NCBI GenBank assembly: GCA_963789225.1
Contig: CAWBKD010000046.1
Span: forward strand, 992,001 to 1,056,000
DNA: 64,000 nucleotides
Origin: Palsa-504 sp963789225
Lineage (GTDB): Bacteria; Actinomycetota; Actinomycetes; Streptosporangiales; Streptosporangiaceae
Reading direction: 5' to 3'
In this document: one piece after another, positions 15,968-23,914 of the stretch
Position numbering within the stretch: the first letter of the stretch is position 1
How the letters are laid out: each line of letters opens with the position of its first letter
Position numbers and translations under genes: made by a program
Notes under the pieces: generated by a model
Database searches by the model: none
The model's input: the letters and a program-made list of their open reading frames with translations, nothing else
What the model was told of the DNA's origin: nothing

Positions 15968-17412
15968 GCGGACTCCGCCGCGGCCGGGGCGGAGGGCGAC
16001 AGGCGCGCGGGCGGGGAAGGGGCAGATTGGCGCGCGGCCGGGGCGGAGGGCGACAGGCGCGCGGGCGGGGAAGGGGCAGATTGGCGCGCGGCCGGGGCGG
16101 AGGGCGACAGGCGCGCGGGCGGGGAGGGGGGAGATTGGCGCGCGGGCTGCCTGCGACCCCCGCGGCGGCTCGGGGGAGTCACCAACGCTCGTTCGGATTC
16201 ATGAAGATCTTGAATTTGATGACCGAGCTTGTCGCGCTTGGTGACCAGGTACCTGAGGTTGTACGGGGTGACCTCGGCCTTGAGCGGGATGCGGGCGGTG
16301 ACGTCCACCCCGCAGTCGGTCAGGCCGCTGACCTTAGCCGGGTTGTTGGTGAGCAGGCGGACCGAGCGGACGCCCAGGTCGGCCAGCATCTGCGCGCCCG
16401 CGGAGTACTCGCGCGCGTCGGCAGGCAGGCCGAGTTCCAGGTTGGCGTCCACCGTGTCCGCGCCGGCGTCCTGGAGCTCGTAGGCCTGCAGCTTGCTGAG
16501 CAAGCCCACACCGCGGCCCTCGTGCCCGCGCAGGTACAAGACGACGCCGCGGCCCTCCTCCTTGATCGCCTCCATGGCCGCCTCGAGCTGGGCGCCGCAG
16601 TCGCAGCGCAGCGAGCCGAAGACGTCGCCGGTCAGGCACTCGGAGTGCAGCCTGGTCAGTACGTCCGTCCCGTCCTCGACCTCGCCGAGGACGAGCGCGA
16701 GGTACTCGGTGCCGTCGATCTCGTGCCGGTAGCCGTACGCGTGCCACAGACCGAAGGAGTTCGGCAGCTTGGTCTGCGCCTGGCGGGTGAGCTGGCGCTC
16801 GGTACGCCTGCGGTACGCGATGAGCTGCTCGATGGAGATCAGCGCCAGGCCGTGCGTGGTCGCGAACTCGCGCAGCTCAGGCAGCCTGGCCATGGTGCCG
16901 TCGTCGTTGACGACCTCGGCCAGCACCCCGGCGGGAGGCAGGCCGGCCAGCCGGGCCAGGTCGACCGCGGCCTCGGTGTGCCCGGGCCGGCGCAGCACGC
17001 CGCCTTCTGCGTACCGGAGCGGGAACACGTGGCCGGGACGGACCAGGTCCTGCGCGGTGGCGGCCGCGTCGACCAGGCGGGTGATGGTGGTGGCGCGGTC
17101 GGCCGCCGAGATGCCAGTGGTGACGCCGTCGCGGGCGTCGACGGACAGGGTGAAGGCGGTGCGCATGCGCTCGGTGTTCTGTGAGGTCATCAGCGGCAGC
17201 TGCAGCCGGTCGAGTTCGGGCCCCGGCAGCGGGACGCAGATCACGCCGCTGGTGTAGCGGATCATGAACGCGAGCAGCTCCGGGGTGGCCAGGCTGGCCG
17301 CGGCGATGATGTCGCCCTCGTTCTCCCGGTTCGCGTGGTCGACCACCACGACCGGGCGGCCCGCGGCGATATCCCTGATCGCCCGGTCGATGTCGTCGAG
17401 GACCTGGTTCAC
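15964..17412 (-). CDS. ribBA: bifunctional DHBP synthase / GTP cyclohydrolase II with a repeat tail
   Basis: The N-terminal RibB domain (residues about 1-205, ENEGDI motif in VVDHANRENEGDIIAA) makes dihydroxybutanone phosphate from ribulose-5-P. The C-terminal RibA domain (about 208-410) opens GTP; its zinc Cys cluster is in LTGDVFGSLRCDCGAQ and the catalytic region is RGHEGRGVGLLSKLQAYELQ. GTG 17412 overlaps the ribE stop as GTGA. The protein is 482 aa rather than about 420 because the C-terminus carries three 18-residue repeats rich in Ser, Pro and Ala. The tail follows the conserved end of RibA and is probably disordered. Confidence 0.95.
   Translation of the reverse strand: MNQVLDDIDRAIRDIAAGRPVVVVDHANRENEGDIIAAASLATPELLAFMIRYTSGVICVPLPGPELDRLQLPLMTSQNTERMRTAFTLSVDARDGVTTGISAADRATTITRLVDAAATAQDLVRPGHVFPLRYAEGGVLRRPGHTEAAVDLARLAGLPPAGVLAEVVNDDGTMARLPELREFATTHGLALISIEQLIAYRRRTERQLTRQAQTKLPNSFGLWHAYGYRHEIDGTEYLALVLGEVEDGTDVLTRLHSECLTGDVFGSLRCDCGAQLEAAMEAIKEEGRGVVLYLRGHEGRGVGLLSKLQAYELQDAGADTVDANLELGLPADAREYSAGAQMLADLGVRSVRLLTNNPAKVSGLTDCGVDVTARIPLKAEVTPYNLRYLVTKRDKLGHQIQDLHESERALVTPPSRRGGRRQPARQSPPSPPARLSPSAPAARQSAPSPPARLSPSAPAARQSAPSPPARLSPSAPAAAESA
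15982..16143. repeat. 54-bp tandem repeat, 3 units, 3' end of ribBA
   Basis: Three 54-bp units start at 15982, 16036 and 16090. The first two are identical and the third differs by a few bases near its end. The period is a multiple of three; each unit encodes 18 residues of Ser/Pro/Ala/Arg-rich tail. Confidence 0.95.
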
Positions 17413-18026
17413 TGGTGTGCCTCCCTGTCCAGGAGCCTCTCCACGTACTTGGCGATGACGTCGACCTCCAGGTTCACGGTTTCGCCTGGCTGGCGGGTGC
17501 CCAGGGTGGTGCGCTTGAGCGTCTCGGGGATGAGGCTGACCTCGAACCAGGTGCCTGCTTCTGTGTCGTGGCTGTCGGGTCCAAGCGCGGAGACCGTGAG
17601 GCTCACGCCGTCCACGCAGATCGATCCCTTGTGCACCACGTACCTGTCGATGCCTGCGGGGAGGCTGATCCTGACCTGGTCCCAGTGGGTTTTGGGGGTC
17701 CTGGACATGAGGGTGCCTGTCGCGTCCACGTGGCCCTGGACGAGGTGGCCGCCCAGGCGGTCGGCGAGGCGGACCGAGCGCTCCAGGTTGACCGGCGCGC
17801 CTGGCGTGAGCGCACCCAGGCTCGTCCGGTCGAGGGTCTCCCCCATGACGTCCGCGGTGAACGTGCCGTCGAGTACGCCGGTGACGGTCAGGCACACGCC
17901 GTTGACCGCGATCGACTCCCCCGCTGTGACGCCCTCGGTGTCACCCCGGATGGTCAGCCGGGCCGCGTCGCCGCGGTGCTCGATTCCTGCGACCTCGCCG
18001 AGTTCTGCCACGATCCCGGTGAACAT
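17409..18026 (-). CDS. ribE: riboflavin synthase alpha chain
   Basis: Dismutates two lumazines to riboflavin, the final step. ATG 18026 gives the invariant start MFTGIVAELG; GAGGAGG lies about 10 nt upstream. Two lumazine-binding barrel repeats are visible (first ending near GALTPGAPVNLERS, second beginning GGHLVQGHVDATG). 205 aa, normal. It is the first gene after the FMN riboswitch and overlaps ribBA by 4 bp. Confidence 0.95.
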   Translation of the reverse strand: MFTGIVAELGEVAGIEHRGDAARLTIRGDTEGVTAGESIAVNGVCLTVTGVLDGTFTADVMGETLDRTSLGALTPGAPVNLERSVRLADRLGGHLVQGHVDATGTLMSRTPKTHWDQVRISLPAGIDRYVVHKGSICVDGVSLTVSALGPDSHDTEAGTWFEVSLIPETLKRTTLGTRQPGETVNLEVDVIAKYVERLLDREAHQ

Positions 18027-18131
18027 CCGCGCTTGCCTCCTCGGAGCCTGCCTGCCGTTCGGCTCCGGGGCTTTTAGCACGGCTACGCGTAGGGCGCGCG
18101 GCGCACGGCCGGCGTTTGGCCGACCGCGTGC

Positions 18132-18255
18132 GTGCTGCCTCCCATCCGGACTTTAACCGTCGGTCCCGGAATTTCACCGGGTCAGCCGCCCGCTGGCTGC
18201 GGACGGGTCGCGGACTTTCACCGCCGGTTCGGAGTTTCACCGACCCCGGAGCACG
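18132..18255 (-). promoter_or_regulatory. FMN riboswitch (RFN element)
   Basis: Read on the minus strand the segment carries the conserved RFN blocks in order: CCGGGGTCGGTGAAACTCCG, AACCGGCGGTGAAAGTCCGC, a variable arm, then CCGGTGAAATTCCGGGACC and GACGGTTAAAGTCCGGATGG. It lies about 105 nt upstream of ribE on the same strand. FMN binding should reduce expression of the rib genes, and by read-through possibly hisG to mocA. Whether control is at termination or at the ribosome-binding site cannot be seen directly; the distance leaves room for either. Confidence 0.95.
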
Positions 18256-18332
18256 CTTGCTCGTATAGCCAGTGTGCCACACCGTGTATTCCGCGGCCTG
18301 ACTGGCCTGTCAGGGTGCGTGCGTAGGATTGT

Positions 18333-19019
18333 GTGGTGGCGGTCCGGGCGGTGATCTTCGACTGGGGCGGGACGCTCACGCCGTGGCGCGGGATCGACCA
18401 CGACGAACTGTGGCTCTCGGTGTGCTCGCGGCACTACCCGGCCGACGAGGCGGCCGCGGTGGCCGCCGCCGTGCGGGCGGCGGAGGCCGAGCACTGGCGG
18501 CTGGCCGAATCCTCGCACCGCAGTGCCACGCTGGACGCGGTGTTCGCGCGGGCCGGGGTAACGCCCTCGGCTGAGTTCCTGGCCAGCTACTTCTCGGCGT
18601 GGGACCCGCACACCCTCATTGACCCGGACGCGGTGCCGCTGCTGCGGGAACTGCGCAGGCGCGGGGTCCGGGTGGGCGTGTTGTCCAACACCATGTGGCC
18701 GCGCGCCGCCCACGAGCGGATCTTCGAGCGGGACGGGGTCCTGGAGTTGATCGACGGCGCCGTTTACACCAGCGAGATCCCGTGGGTGAAGCCGCACCCG
18801 GAGGCGTTCCGTTCGGCCATGCGCGCCGTCGGCGTTCTTGAGGCCGGTTCCTGCGTCTTCGTAGGCGACCGGCCTTACGACGACGTGTACGGGGCGAAGG
18901 GCGTGGGCATGCGCGCCGTCCTGGTCCCGAACTCCGACGTGCCGGCGTTCGGCGGCGCTGCGCCCGACGCGGTCATCGCCCGGCTGGCCGACCTCCTTGG
19001 GCATCTCGACGGCTGGTGA
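18333..19019 (+). CDS. HAD-superfamily hydrolase
   Basis: Phosphatase-like Rossmann protein with all four HAD motifs: FDWGGTL (nucleophile Asp near residue 10), VLSNT (motif II), the Lys in WVKPHPEAF (motif III) and VGDRPYDDVYG (motif IV). An alpha-helical cap (residues about 20-95) marks a type I HAD; 228 aa. The start is one of the clustered GTGs at 18331, 18333 and 18336, with a TAGGAT -10-like box immediately upstream, so the message may be leaderless. Divergent from the riboflavin operon. Substrate unknown. Confidence 0.85.
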   Translation: MVAVRAVIFDWGGTLTPWRGIDHDELWLSVCSRHYPADEAAAVAAAVRAAEAEHWRLAESSHRSATLDAVFARAGVTPSAEFLASYFSAWDPHTLIDPDAVPLLRELRRRGVRVGVLSNTMWPRAAHERIFERDGVLELIDGAVYTSEIPWVKPHPEAFRSAMRAVGVLEAGSCVFVGDRPYDDVYGAKGVGMRAVLVPNSDVPAFGGAAPDAVIARLADLLGHLDGW

Positions 19020-19022
19020 GCA

Positions 19023-19088
19023 TTCGGGCCAGAAACCTCTCGGAAAAGCGTTGGCGGATCCGGGCTCCCCGACTCATACCGAGGAGAG
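19023..19088 (+). repeat. duplicated intergenic block, copy 1
   Basis: About 65 bp just after the HAD stop that matches 20909-20974 just after the first sigma gene: shared pieces are AGAAAC, AAAAGCGTTGG, and CCCGACTCATACCG. The block precedes each sigma gene by 140-210 bp, so it was copied with the gene or is held by selection as an upstream control element. Confidence 0.85.
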
Positions 19089-19218
19089 TGCCCCTGGAGG
19101 ATGCCGGGCCTGGCCGATGAGGGGCGGCGGGGTCCGGCATCCGGCGCGGTGAGACGTCGAGACGTCGACACGAGGCGCGAACGCCCGGCGGTGATGTTCA
19201 TTTACGTAATCACGCGAT

Positions 19219-19224
19219 TACATA
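19219..19224 (+). promoter_or_regulatory. probable -10 box, leaderless sigma gene 1
   Basis: TACATA lies exactly 5 nt before the ATG at 19230, with no Shine-Dalgarno sequence. The second sigma gene has the same arrangement (TACATA at 21108-21113, ATG at 21119) inside a conserved GCG-TTACATA context. This spacing predicts transcription starting at the A of the ATG. Confidence 0.55.
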
Positions 19225-19229
19225 TCTGT

Positions 19230-20906
19230 ATGCGTGACGGCGAGGTGGGCGCGGCCATAGTGGTAGGCGACCCCGGCGGGCTGGCCGAGGCGTACGACAG
19301 GTACGCCCCTGCGCTGTACACCTACTGCCGCTCCCTGGTGCCCGAACCGGGCGACGCCGCCGACGCCGTGCAGGACACCTTCGTCATCACGGCGGCTGAG
19401 CTGGCCGGACTGCACGACCCGCACCGGCTCCGGCCGTGGCTCTACGCCGTGGCCCGCAACGAATGCCTGCGGCGCGTGGGGGGCGCTGCCGCGGTTGCGG
19501 TCCCGGTCGATGAGGTCTCGGCCGATGAGTTCGCGTTCGATGCGGCGCCGGTCGATGCGCTGGCTGGCGATGCGCTGGCGGGCGGTGCGCTGGCGGGCGG
19601 TGCGCTGACGGTCGATGCGGTGGCCGGGGTGACCGGCGACGGGTTCGATGCGGCCGAGCGCGCGGAAGTGGGCGCGCTGCTGCGCGCCGCGACCTGCGGC
19701 CTGGGCGCCGGCGAACGGGACCTGATCCAGTTGCGATGGCAGCAGGGCCTCGACGTCGCCGAGATCGCCGCCATCCTCGGGGTGTCGCGTAACCGGGCGC
19801 ATGTACTGCTTTCCCGCGCCCAGGACCAGCTGGAGATATCGCTCGGCGCGCTGCTCGTGGCCCGTACCGGGGGTTATGACTGTGACACGCTGAGCGCGCT
19901 GCTTGAGGACGGTGACGGGGAGCTGACCGTCCCGATGAGAAAGCGGATCGACCGCCACATCCGTCGATGCCGGGTGTGCGCCAGGCGGAGGCACCGCGAG
20001 GTGGGCCCGAGGCTGCTGCTCGGGCTCACGCCGCTGGCGGCGCCGTCGATCGTCGCGATGCCTGCGGCCCTGCGGGCGCGGGTGCTCAGGCTAGCCAACA
20101 GCAGCACGCCGGGAGCGGTGGCCTACCGGGCCAGCGTGACGGGGCGTACCGCGCCGTTCCGCCGGGCCGGCTTCCCCAAGCCCATCGATCCGCCCGGGCG
20201 GCAGTGGCGGCCGTCCCGGCAGAGGCAGGCCGCCGCGGCGGCTGGGGTGGCGATCGCCGGCGCGGTCGCCGCCGCGACGCTGCTGACCCTGGCGCTGGCA
20301 GGCGGAGGGTCGGGGCGGCACGCGGGGGCCGCGGGGGCCGCCGCGGCCGGGAGGACCAGTCCGGCGGGTCCGGCGGGTCCGGCGGCCGGCACCGGCGGCA
20401 CCACCGGATCCGGCGCCGGCCAGAGAGTTCCGGGGACCGCCCGCCCGACCGGGTCCGGGCGCGCATCGCCGACCGTGACCGTGACCGTGGACCGCCTGCC
20501 GCCGGCAGCCGGCTCGGCTCCGGGTCGCTCGCGGCCTTCGGCCACCGGGTCGCCGTCCAGGCGGGCCTCGCCCTCCGCGTCAGCTAGATCCTCGACGGCC
20601 AGGGCGAGCAGCAGCGCCACGCCCCGGCCCGTGCCGGGGACGCTGACCGTGCTCCCCAAGTCGATCGCTCCCCTGCCCGGCCGCTCCGTCACTCTCATCC
20701 TGACGGCCTCGAACGGCCCCGTGAGCTGGTCCATCACGCTGTCACAGGCCCTGGCCGGCGAGCTGACCGTCGTACCGTCGGCTGGCACGCTGGCGGCCGG
20801 CGCGAGTGCGACCGTTACCGTCACGCCCACCGGCCTGCTCGTCGCGGGCGGGCAGCTCACCCTGGAACCCGGCGGGATCATCGTCACGGTCCTGCCGTAC
20901 TGGTGA
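19230..20906 (+). CDS. membrane-tethered ECF sigma factor fusion, copy 1
   Basis: One polypeptide of 558 aa with, in order: ECF sigma region 2 (residues about 15-82, AYDRYAPALYTYCRSL and WLYAVARNECLRR), an Ala/Asp/Gly repeat linker (109-133), region 4 helix-turn-helix (about 143-205, GLDVAEIAAILGVSRNRAHV), a zinc-finger-like motif H243-x3-C247-x2-C250 as in ZAS anti-sigma factors, one transmembrane helix (about 335-358), a Ser/Pro/Gly/Thr-rich stalk, and an 80-90-residue C-terminal beta-rich domain resembling BACON-type modules. Predicted topology puts the sigma part inside and the beta domain outside. The start ATG 19230 matches that of the paralogue at 21119; the longer upstream frame has no similarity to it. 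Possibly released by proteolysis; this is inference. Confidence 0.8.
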   Translation: MRDGEVGAAIVVGDPGGLAEAYDRYAPALYTYCRSLVPEPGDAADAVQDTFVITAAELAGLHDPHRLRPWLYAVARNECLRRVGGAAAVAVPVDEVSADEFAFDAAPVDALAGDALAGGALAGGALTVDAVAGVTGDGFDAAERAEVGALLRAATCGLGAGERDLIQLRWQQGLDVAEIAAILGVSRNRAHVLLSRAQDQLEISLGALLVARTGGYDCDTLSALLEDGDGELTVPMRKRIDRHIRRCRVCARRRHREVGPRLLLGLTPLAAPSIVAMPAALRARVLRLANSSTPGAVAYRASVTGRTAPFRRAGFPKPIDPPGRQWRPSRQRQAAAAAGVAIAGAVAAATLLTLALAGGGSGRHAGAAGAAAAGRTSPAGPAGPAAGTGGTTGSGAGQRVPGTARPTGSGRASPTVTVTVDRLPPAAGSAPGRSRPSATGSPSRRASPSASARSSTARASSSATPRPVPGTLTVLPKSIAPLPGRSVTLILTASNGPVSWSITLSQALAGELTVVPSAGTLAAGASATVTVTPTGLLVAGGQLTLEPGGIIVTVLPYW

Positions 20907-20908
20907 GG

Positions 20909-20974
20909 GTTCGGCAAGAAACTTCGCGAAAAAGCGTTGGTGGAACCCGGCGGCCCGACTCATACCGGTGGGAG
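20909..20974 (+). repeat. duplicated intergenic block, copy 2
   Basis: Counterpart of 19023-19088, starting directly after the stop of sigma gene 1 and ending about 145 bp before sigma gene 2. Conserved core: AAAAGCGTTGG, a GGA(T/A)CC-like step, and CCCGACTCATACCG. Confidence 0.85.
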
Positions 20975-21107
20975 CAGACAAGAGGGGAAAACGGCGGTCG
21001 CCGGGAACTTACCGCGGAGGGGGGGCAAGTTCCCGGCGTCCGGCCTTGAGCGGGCTGGTACAGGTGTGAAAGCCGTCCGGTACTGTCCATGTGAGCGGTC
21101 GCGCGGT

Positions 21108-21113
21108 TACATA
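21108..21113 (+). promoter_or_regulatory. probable -10 box, leaderless sigma gene 2
   Basis: TACATA, 5 nt before ATG 21119, in the same sequence context as the box before sigma gene 1. A weak -35-like TGTCCA lies about 18 bp upstream (21084-21089). Confidence 0.55.
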
Positions 21114-21118
21114 GACAT

Positions 21119-22858
21119 ATGCGCGACAGCGAGGTGGTCGCGGCTATCGTGGCAGGCGACCCCGGCGGGCTGGCCGAGGCTTACGACCGGTATGCGGCCC
21201 CGCTCTACGCCTACTGCTGCTCCCTGCTGCGCGAGCCCGCCGATGCCGCCGACGTCGTGCAGGACACCTTCGTCATCGCGGCGTCCAGGTTGGCGGGACT
21301 ACGTGATCAGAACCGGCTCCGGCCGTGGCTCTACGCCGTGGCGCGCAACGAGTGCTACCGGCGCATGCGCACGACCGCGGCGAACGCCGCGGCGCCCCTG
21401 GACACGATCCTGGACACGATGCCCGACGTGACCGATGCGACGGCGGACGTCGACGGCGAGGCGAGCCGCGCGGAACTGCGCGCGCTGCTGCGCTCCGCGG
21501 TCCGCGGGCTGAACGCCAGCGATCAGGACCTGATCGAGCTGCAGATGCGGCAGGGCCTCGACGTCGCGGAGATCGCGGCCATGCTCGGGGTATCGCGCAA
21601 CCACGCGCACGCGCTGCTGTCCCGAGCCCGCGATCAGCTGGAGACCGCGCTCGGCGCCCTGCTGGTGGCCCGCACCGGGCGGGAGGACTGCGTCGCCCTG
21701 AGCGCGATGCTCGAGGGCTGGGACGGGCAGCTGACCATCCTGATGCGCAAGCGGCTCAACCGTCACATCGAGCGGTGCCCGGTCTGCGGCGAGCGGAAGC
21801 GGCGCGAGCTCGCTCCGGCGCTGCTGCTCGGCCTGGCGCCGCTGGCCGCGCTGCCGAGCGCGGCCATGCCCGCGGGGCTGCGCGCGCACGTGCTCAAGCT
21901 GGCCAGCAGCGACACCCCCGAGGCGGTCGCGCACCGGGCCATCGTGGCGCAGCGGGCGACGTTGTTCGGGCACACCGGGTTCCCGAAGCCGCTGGACCCG
22001 CCGAAGACACCCTGGTGGCGCACCCGGCAGGGGCAGGTCACGGCGGGCGGCGTGGCGGCGGCCGCGGTCGCCGCCACCGTGATCGGCGTGGCGCTGGCCA
22101 GCGGAGGCCCCGGGCACCACGCCGGGCAGGCGGCCTTCGCCCGGGGACCGGCGCCCAGCAGCACCGGCGCGGTGTCCGGCAGCGCGCCGGGCACGCCGAG
22201 CCAGCGGCCGCATCCAACCGTGTCGGTCGTGCCTAGTTCGTCTGGCTCTGTGGTCTCTGGCTCGCCGTCGCGCACGGCGGGCGCCGCGGTTGGTGCCGTC
22301 GCGCCGTCGGGAACGAGTTCGCCTAGCGCCTCGCGTTCGGCTGCGAGCAGTGCGCCCCCGTCGCCGGGGCGGACCCCGACTCCCGCCCTGTCGTCCGGCG
22401 CGACCATGGGCCCGAACTCGGCCGCCCCGTCGGCCAGCACCACTCCCCCGCCCTCGTCCTCGCCGTCGTCCTCGTCCTCGTCCTCGTCCCCGCCGTCGGC
22501 CGCGGGCACGCTGGGCGTGAGCCCCACGTCGGTCCTGTTGAGCGTCGGCAGCTCGGCCACGCTGACCCTGACGGCTTCGAATGGCCCGGTGGACTGGTCC
22601 ATCTCTGAGTCATCGGGCCTGGTCGGAGGGCTGACCGTGGCACCGTCGTCCGGCACGCTTGCGGCCGGATCGAGCACGACGGTCACCGTTTCCGCGAGCG
22701 ACCTGCTGACCGTGGGCGGGCAGCTCACCCTGCAGCCCGGCGGGATCACGGTCTCGGTCGTGCTGAGCCTGAATCTGGGCGCTCCCGCGCCGGGTCCTGG
22801 CGGTTCGGGCGGTTCGCCGGGCGTGGCGGGTCTACCGGCTCGTCGCGGCGCGTGGTGA
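21119..22858 (+). CDS. membrane-tethered ECF sigma factor fusion, copy 2
   Basis: Tandem paralogue of the gene at 19230, 579 aa, same architecture: sigma region 2 (residues about 15-82), region 4 (about 115-185, GLDVAEIAAMLGVSRNHAHA), H216-x3-C220-x2-C223 ZAS-like motif, transmembrane helix (about 307-328), a Ser/Pro-rich stalk with a CGTCCT microsatellite near base 22470, and a C-terminal BACON-like domain (TLGVSPTSVLLSVGSSATLT to GGQLTLQPGGITVSVV). It lacks the Ala/Asp linker repeat of copy 1 and has a longer Gly/Pro C-terminus. The first 80 residues are closely similar in the two copies while the stalks diverge strongly, as expected if the sigma part and sensor domain are selected and the stalk is only a spacer. 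Confidence 0.8.
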   Translation: MRDSEVVAAIVAGDPGGLAEAYDRYAAPLYAYCCSLLREPADAADVVQDTFVIAASRLAGLRDQNRLRPWLYAVARNECYRRMRTTAANAAAPLDTILDTMPDVTDATADVDGEASRAELRALLRSAVRGLNASDQDLIELQMRQGLDVAEIAAMLGVSRNHAHALLSRARDQLETALGALLVARTGREDCVALSAMLEGWDGQLTILMRKRLNRHIERCPVCGERKRRELAPALLLGLAPLAALPSAAMPAGLRAHVLKLASSDTPEAVAHRAIVAQRATLFGHTGFPKPLDPPKTPWWRTRQGQVTAGGVAAAAVAATVIGVALASGGPGHHAGQAAFARGPAPSSTGAVSGSAPGTPSQRPHPTVSVVPSSSGSVVSGSPSRTAGAAVGAVAPSGTSSPSASRSAASSAPPSPGRTPTPALSSGATMGPNSAAPSASTTPPPSSSPSSSSSSSSPPSAAGTLGVSPTSVLLSVGSSATLTLTASNGPVDWSISESSGLVGGLTVAPSSGTLAAGSSTTVTVSASDLLTVGGQLTLQPGGITVSVVLSLNLGAPAPGPGGSGGSPGVAGLPARRGAW

Positions 22859-22922
22859 CCGTCCGGTCTCAGGTCGTCCGGCCCGAGCTCATCCGGCCCC
22901 GTCCGGGATTAGCGGCCGGAAT

Positions 22923-22972
22923 GGGGCTTGTGGCCCACGAGCACCGATAGACGGTTTGTGGCTCACAAGCCC
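22923..22972. terminator. bidirectional terminator-like hairpin
   Basis: GGGCTTGTG (22923-22931) and CACAAGCCC (22964-22972) form a 9-bp stem between convergent sigma gene 2 and rpe. The loop contains further partial complementarity. The remaining bases 22859-23056 hold nothing else I recognise. Confidence 0.6.
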
Positions 22973-23056
22973 ATACAAGGACACTACGGGTGGGACTGGT
23001 GAGGTTGGAGGGGCCGGATCGAACGGCTGAGGTCGGATGGCTGAGGTCGGACGGCC

Positions 23057-23797
23057 TCAGCCGGGGTGGCGCGGCTGAGGGTGCGCGGCCCAGCCGGGGT
23101 GGCGCGGCTGAAGGTGCGCGGCCCAGGCCGCGTGAGCCGTGGCTCGCTCGGCCTGGGTGCGCAGGGCCTGGACGGCGCGGGCCGGGTCTTCGGAGCCGTA
23201 CACGGCCGAGCCGGCGACGAACACGTCGGCGCCGGCCTCCGCGCACCGTTCGATGGTCTCCTCGCTGACCCCGCCGTCGACCTGGAGCCATACGGCGGCA
23301 CCGTACTGGGCGACCAGCCCGCGGGCGCGGCGCAGCTTGGGCAGCACGATGTCCAGGAAATGCTGTCCGCCGAAGCCCGGCTCTACCGTCATCAGCAGGA
23401 GCATGTCCACCTCGGACAGCAGGTCTTCGCAGGACTCCACGGGCGTGCCGGGGTTCACGGCGAGCCCGGAACGCGCGCCCGCGGCCCGGATGGCGCGCAG
23501 CGTCCGCACCGGGGACTGCGCCGCCTCGACGTGGATCGTCACGTTGCGCGCGCCGGCCTCGGCGTAGCCCGGTGCCCACCGGTCGGGCTCCTCGATCATC
23601 AGGTGACAGTCGAGGGGCAGCGTGGCGTGCTTGAGGAGCGACTCGACCACGGGCAGGCCGAGGGTGAGGTTCGGCACGAAGTGGTTGTCCATCACGTCCA
23701 CGTGGAGCCAGTCCGCGACGGCGGCGACGGCGGCAGCCTCGTCGGCGAGGCGGGCAAAGTCCGCCGACAGGATGCTCGGCGAGATCTGAACGGCCAT
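23057..23797 (-). CDS. rpe: ribulose-phosphate 3-epimerase
   Basis: Interconverts ribulose-5-P and xylulose-5-P (pentose phosphate pathway). TIM-barrel motifs: ISPSILSADFARL, LHVDVMDNHFVPNLTLG (metal His/Asp), HLMIEEPDRW, MTVEPGFGGQHF and VDGGVSEETI with GADVFVAGSAVYG. ATG 23797 gives the canonical start MAVQISPSILSADF. 246 aa, with a C-terminal addition of two near-identical 11-residue units (WAAHLQPRHPG, 33-bp repeat at about 23060-23125) beyond the conserved end of the barrel. Monocistronic; divergent from the DUF2786 gene. Confidence 0.95.
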   Translation of the reverse strand: MAVQISPSILSADFARLADEAAAVAAVADWLHVDVMDNHFVPNLTLGLPVVESLLKHATLPLDCHLMIEEPDRWAPGYAEAGARNVTIHVEAAQSPVRTLRAIRAAGARSGLAVNPGTPVESCEDLLSEVDMLLLMTVEPGFGGQHFLDIVLPKLRRARGLVAQYGAAVWLQVDGGVSEETIERCAEAGADVFVAGSAVYGSEDPARAVQALRTQAERATAHAAWAAHLQPRHPGWAAHPQPRHPG

Positions 23798-23914
23798 GAT
23801 AAGGCCGAGTGTAGAGTGCGGGGATGGGGCCGGGGACCGGGGGATCAGGAATGTCGTACCTGGCGGGTATGGTTCGATACTGAGTTCGATCATGGACCTA
23901 CCTGGAGGTTGCTT

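Noticed and set aside
22440..22495. CGTCCT microsatellite in sigma gene 2 as a separate regulatory repeat
   Set aside because: It simply encodes the Ser-rich stalk and is short.
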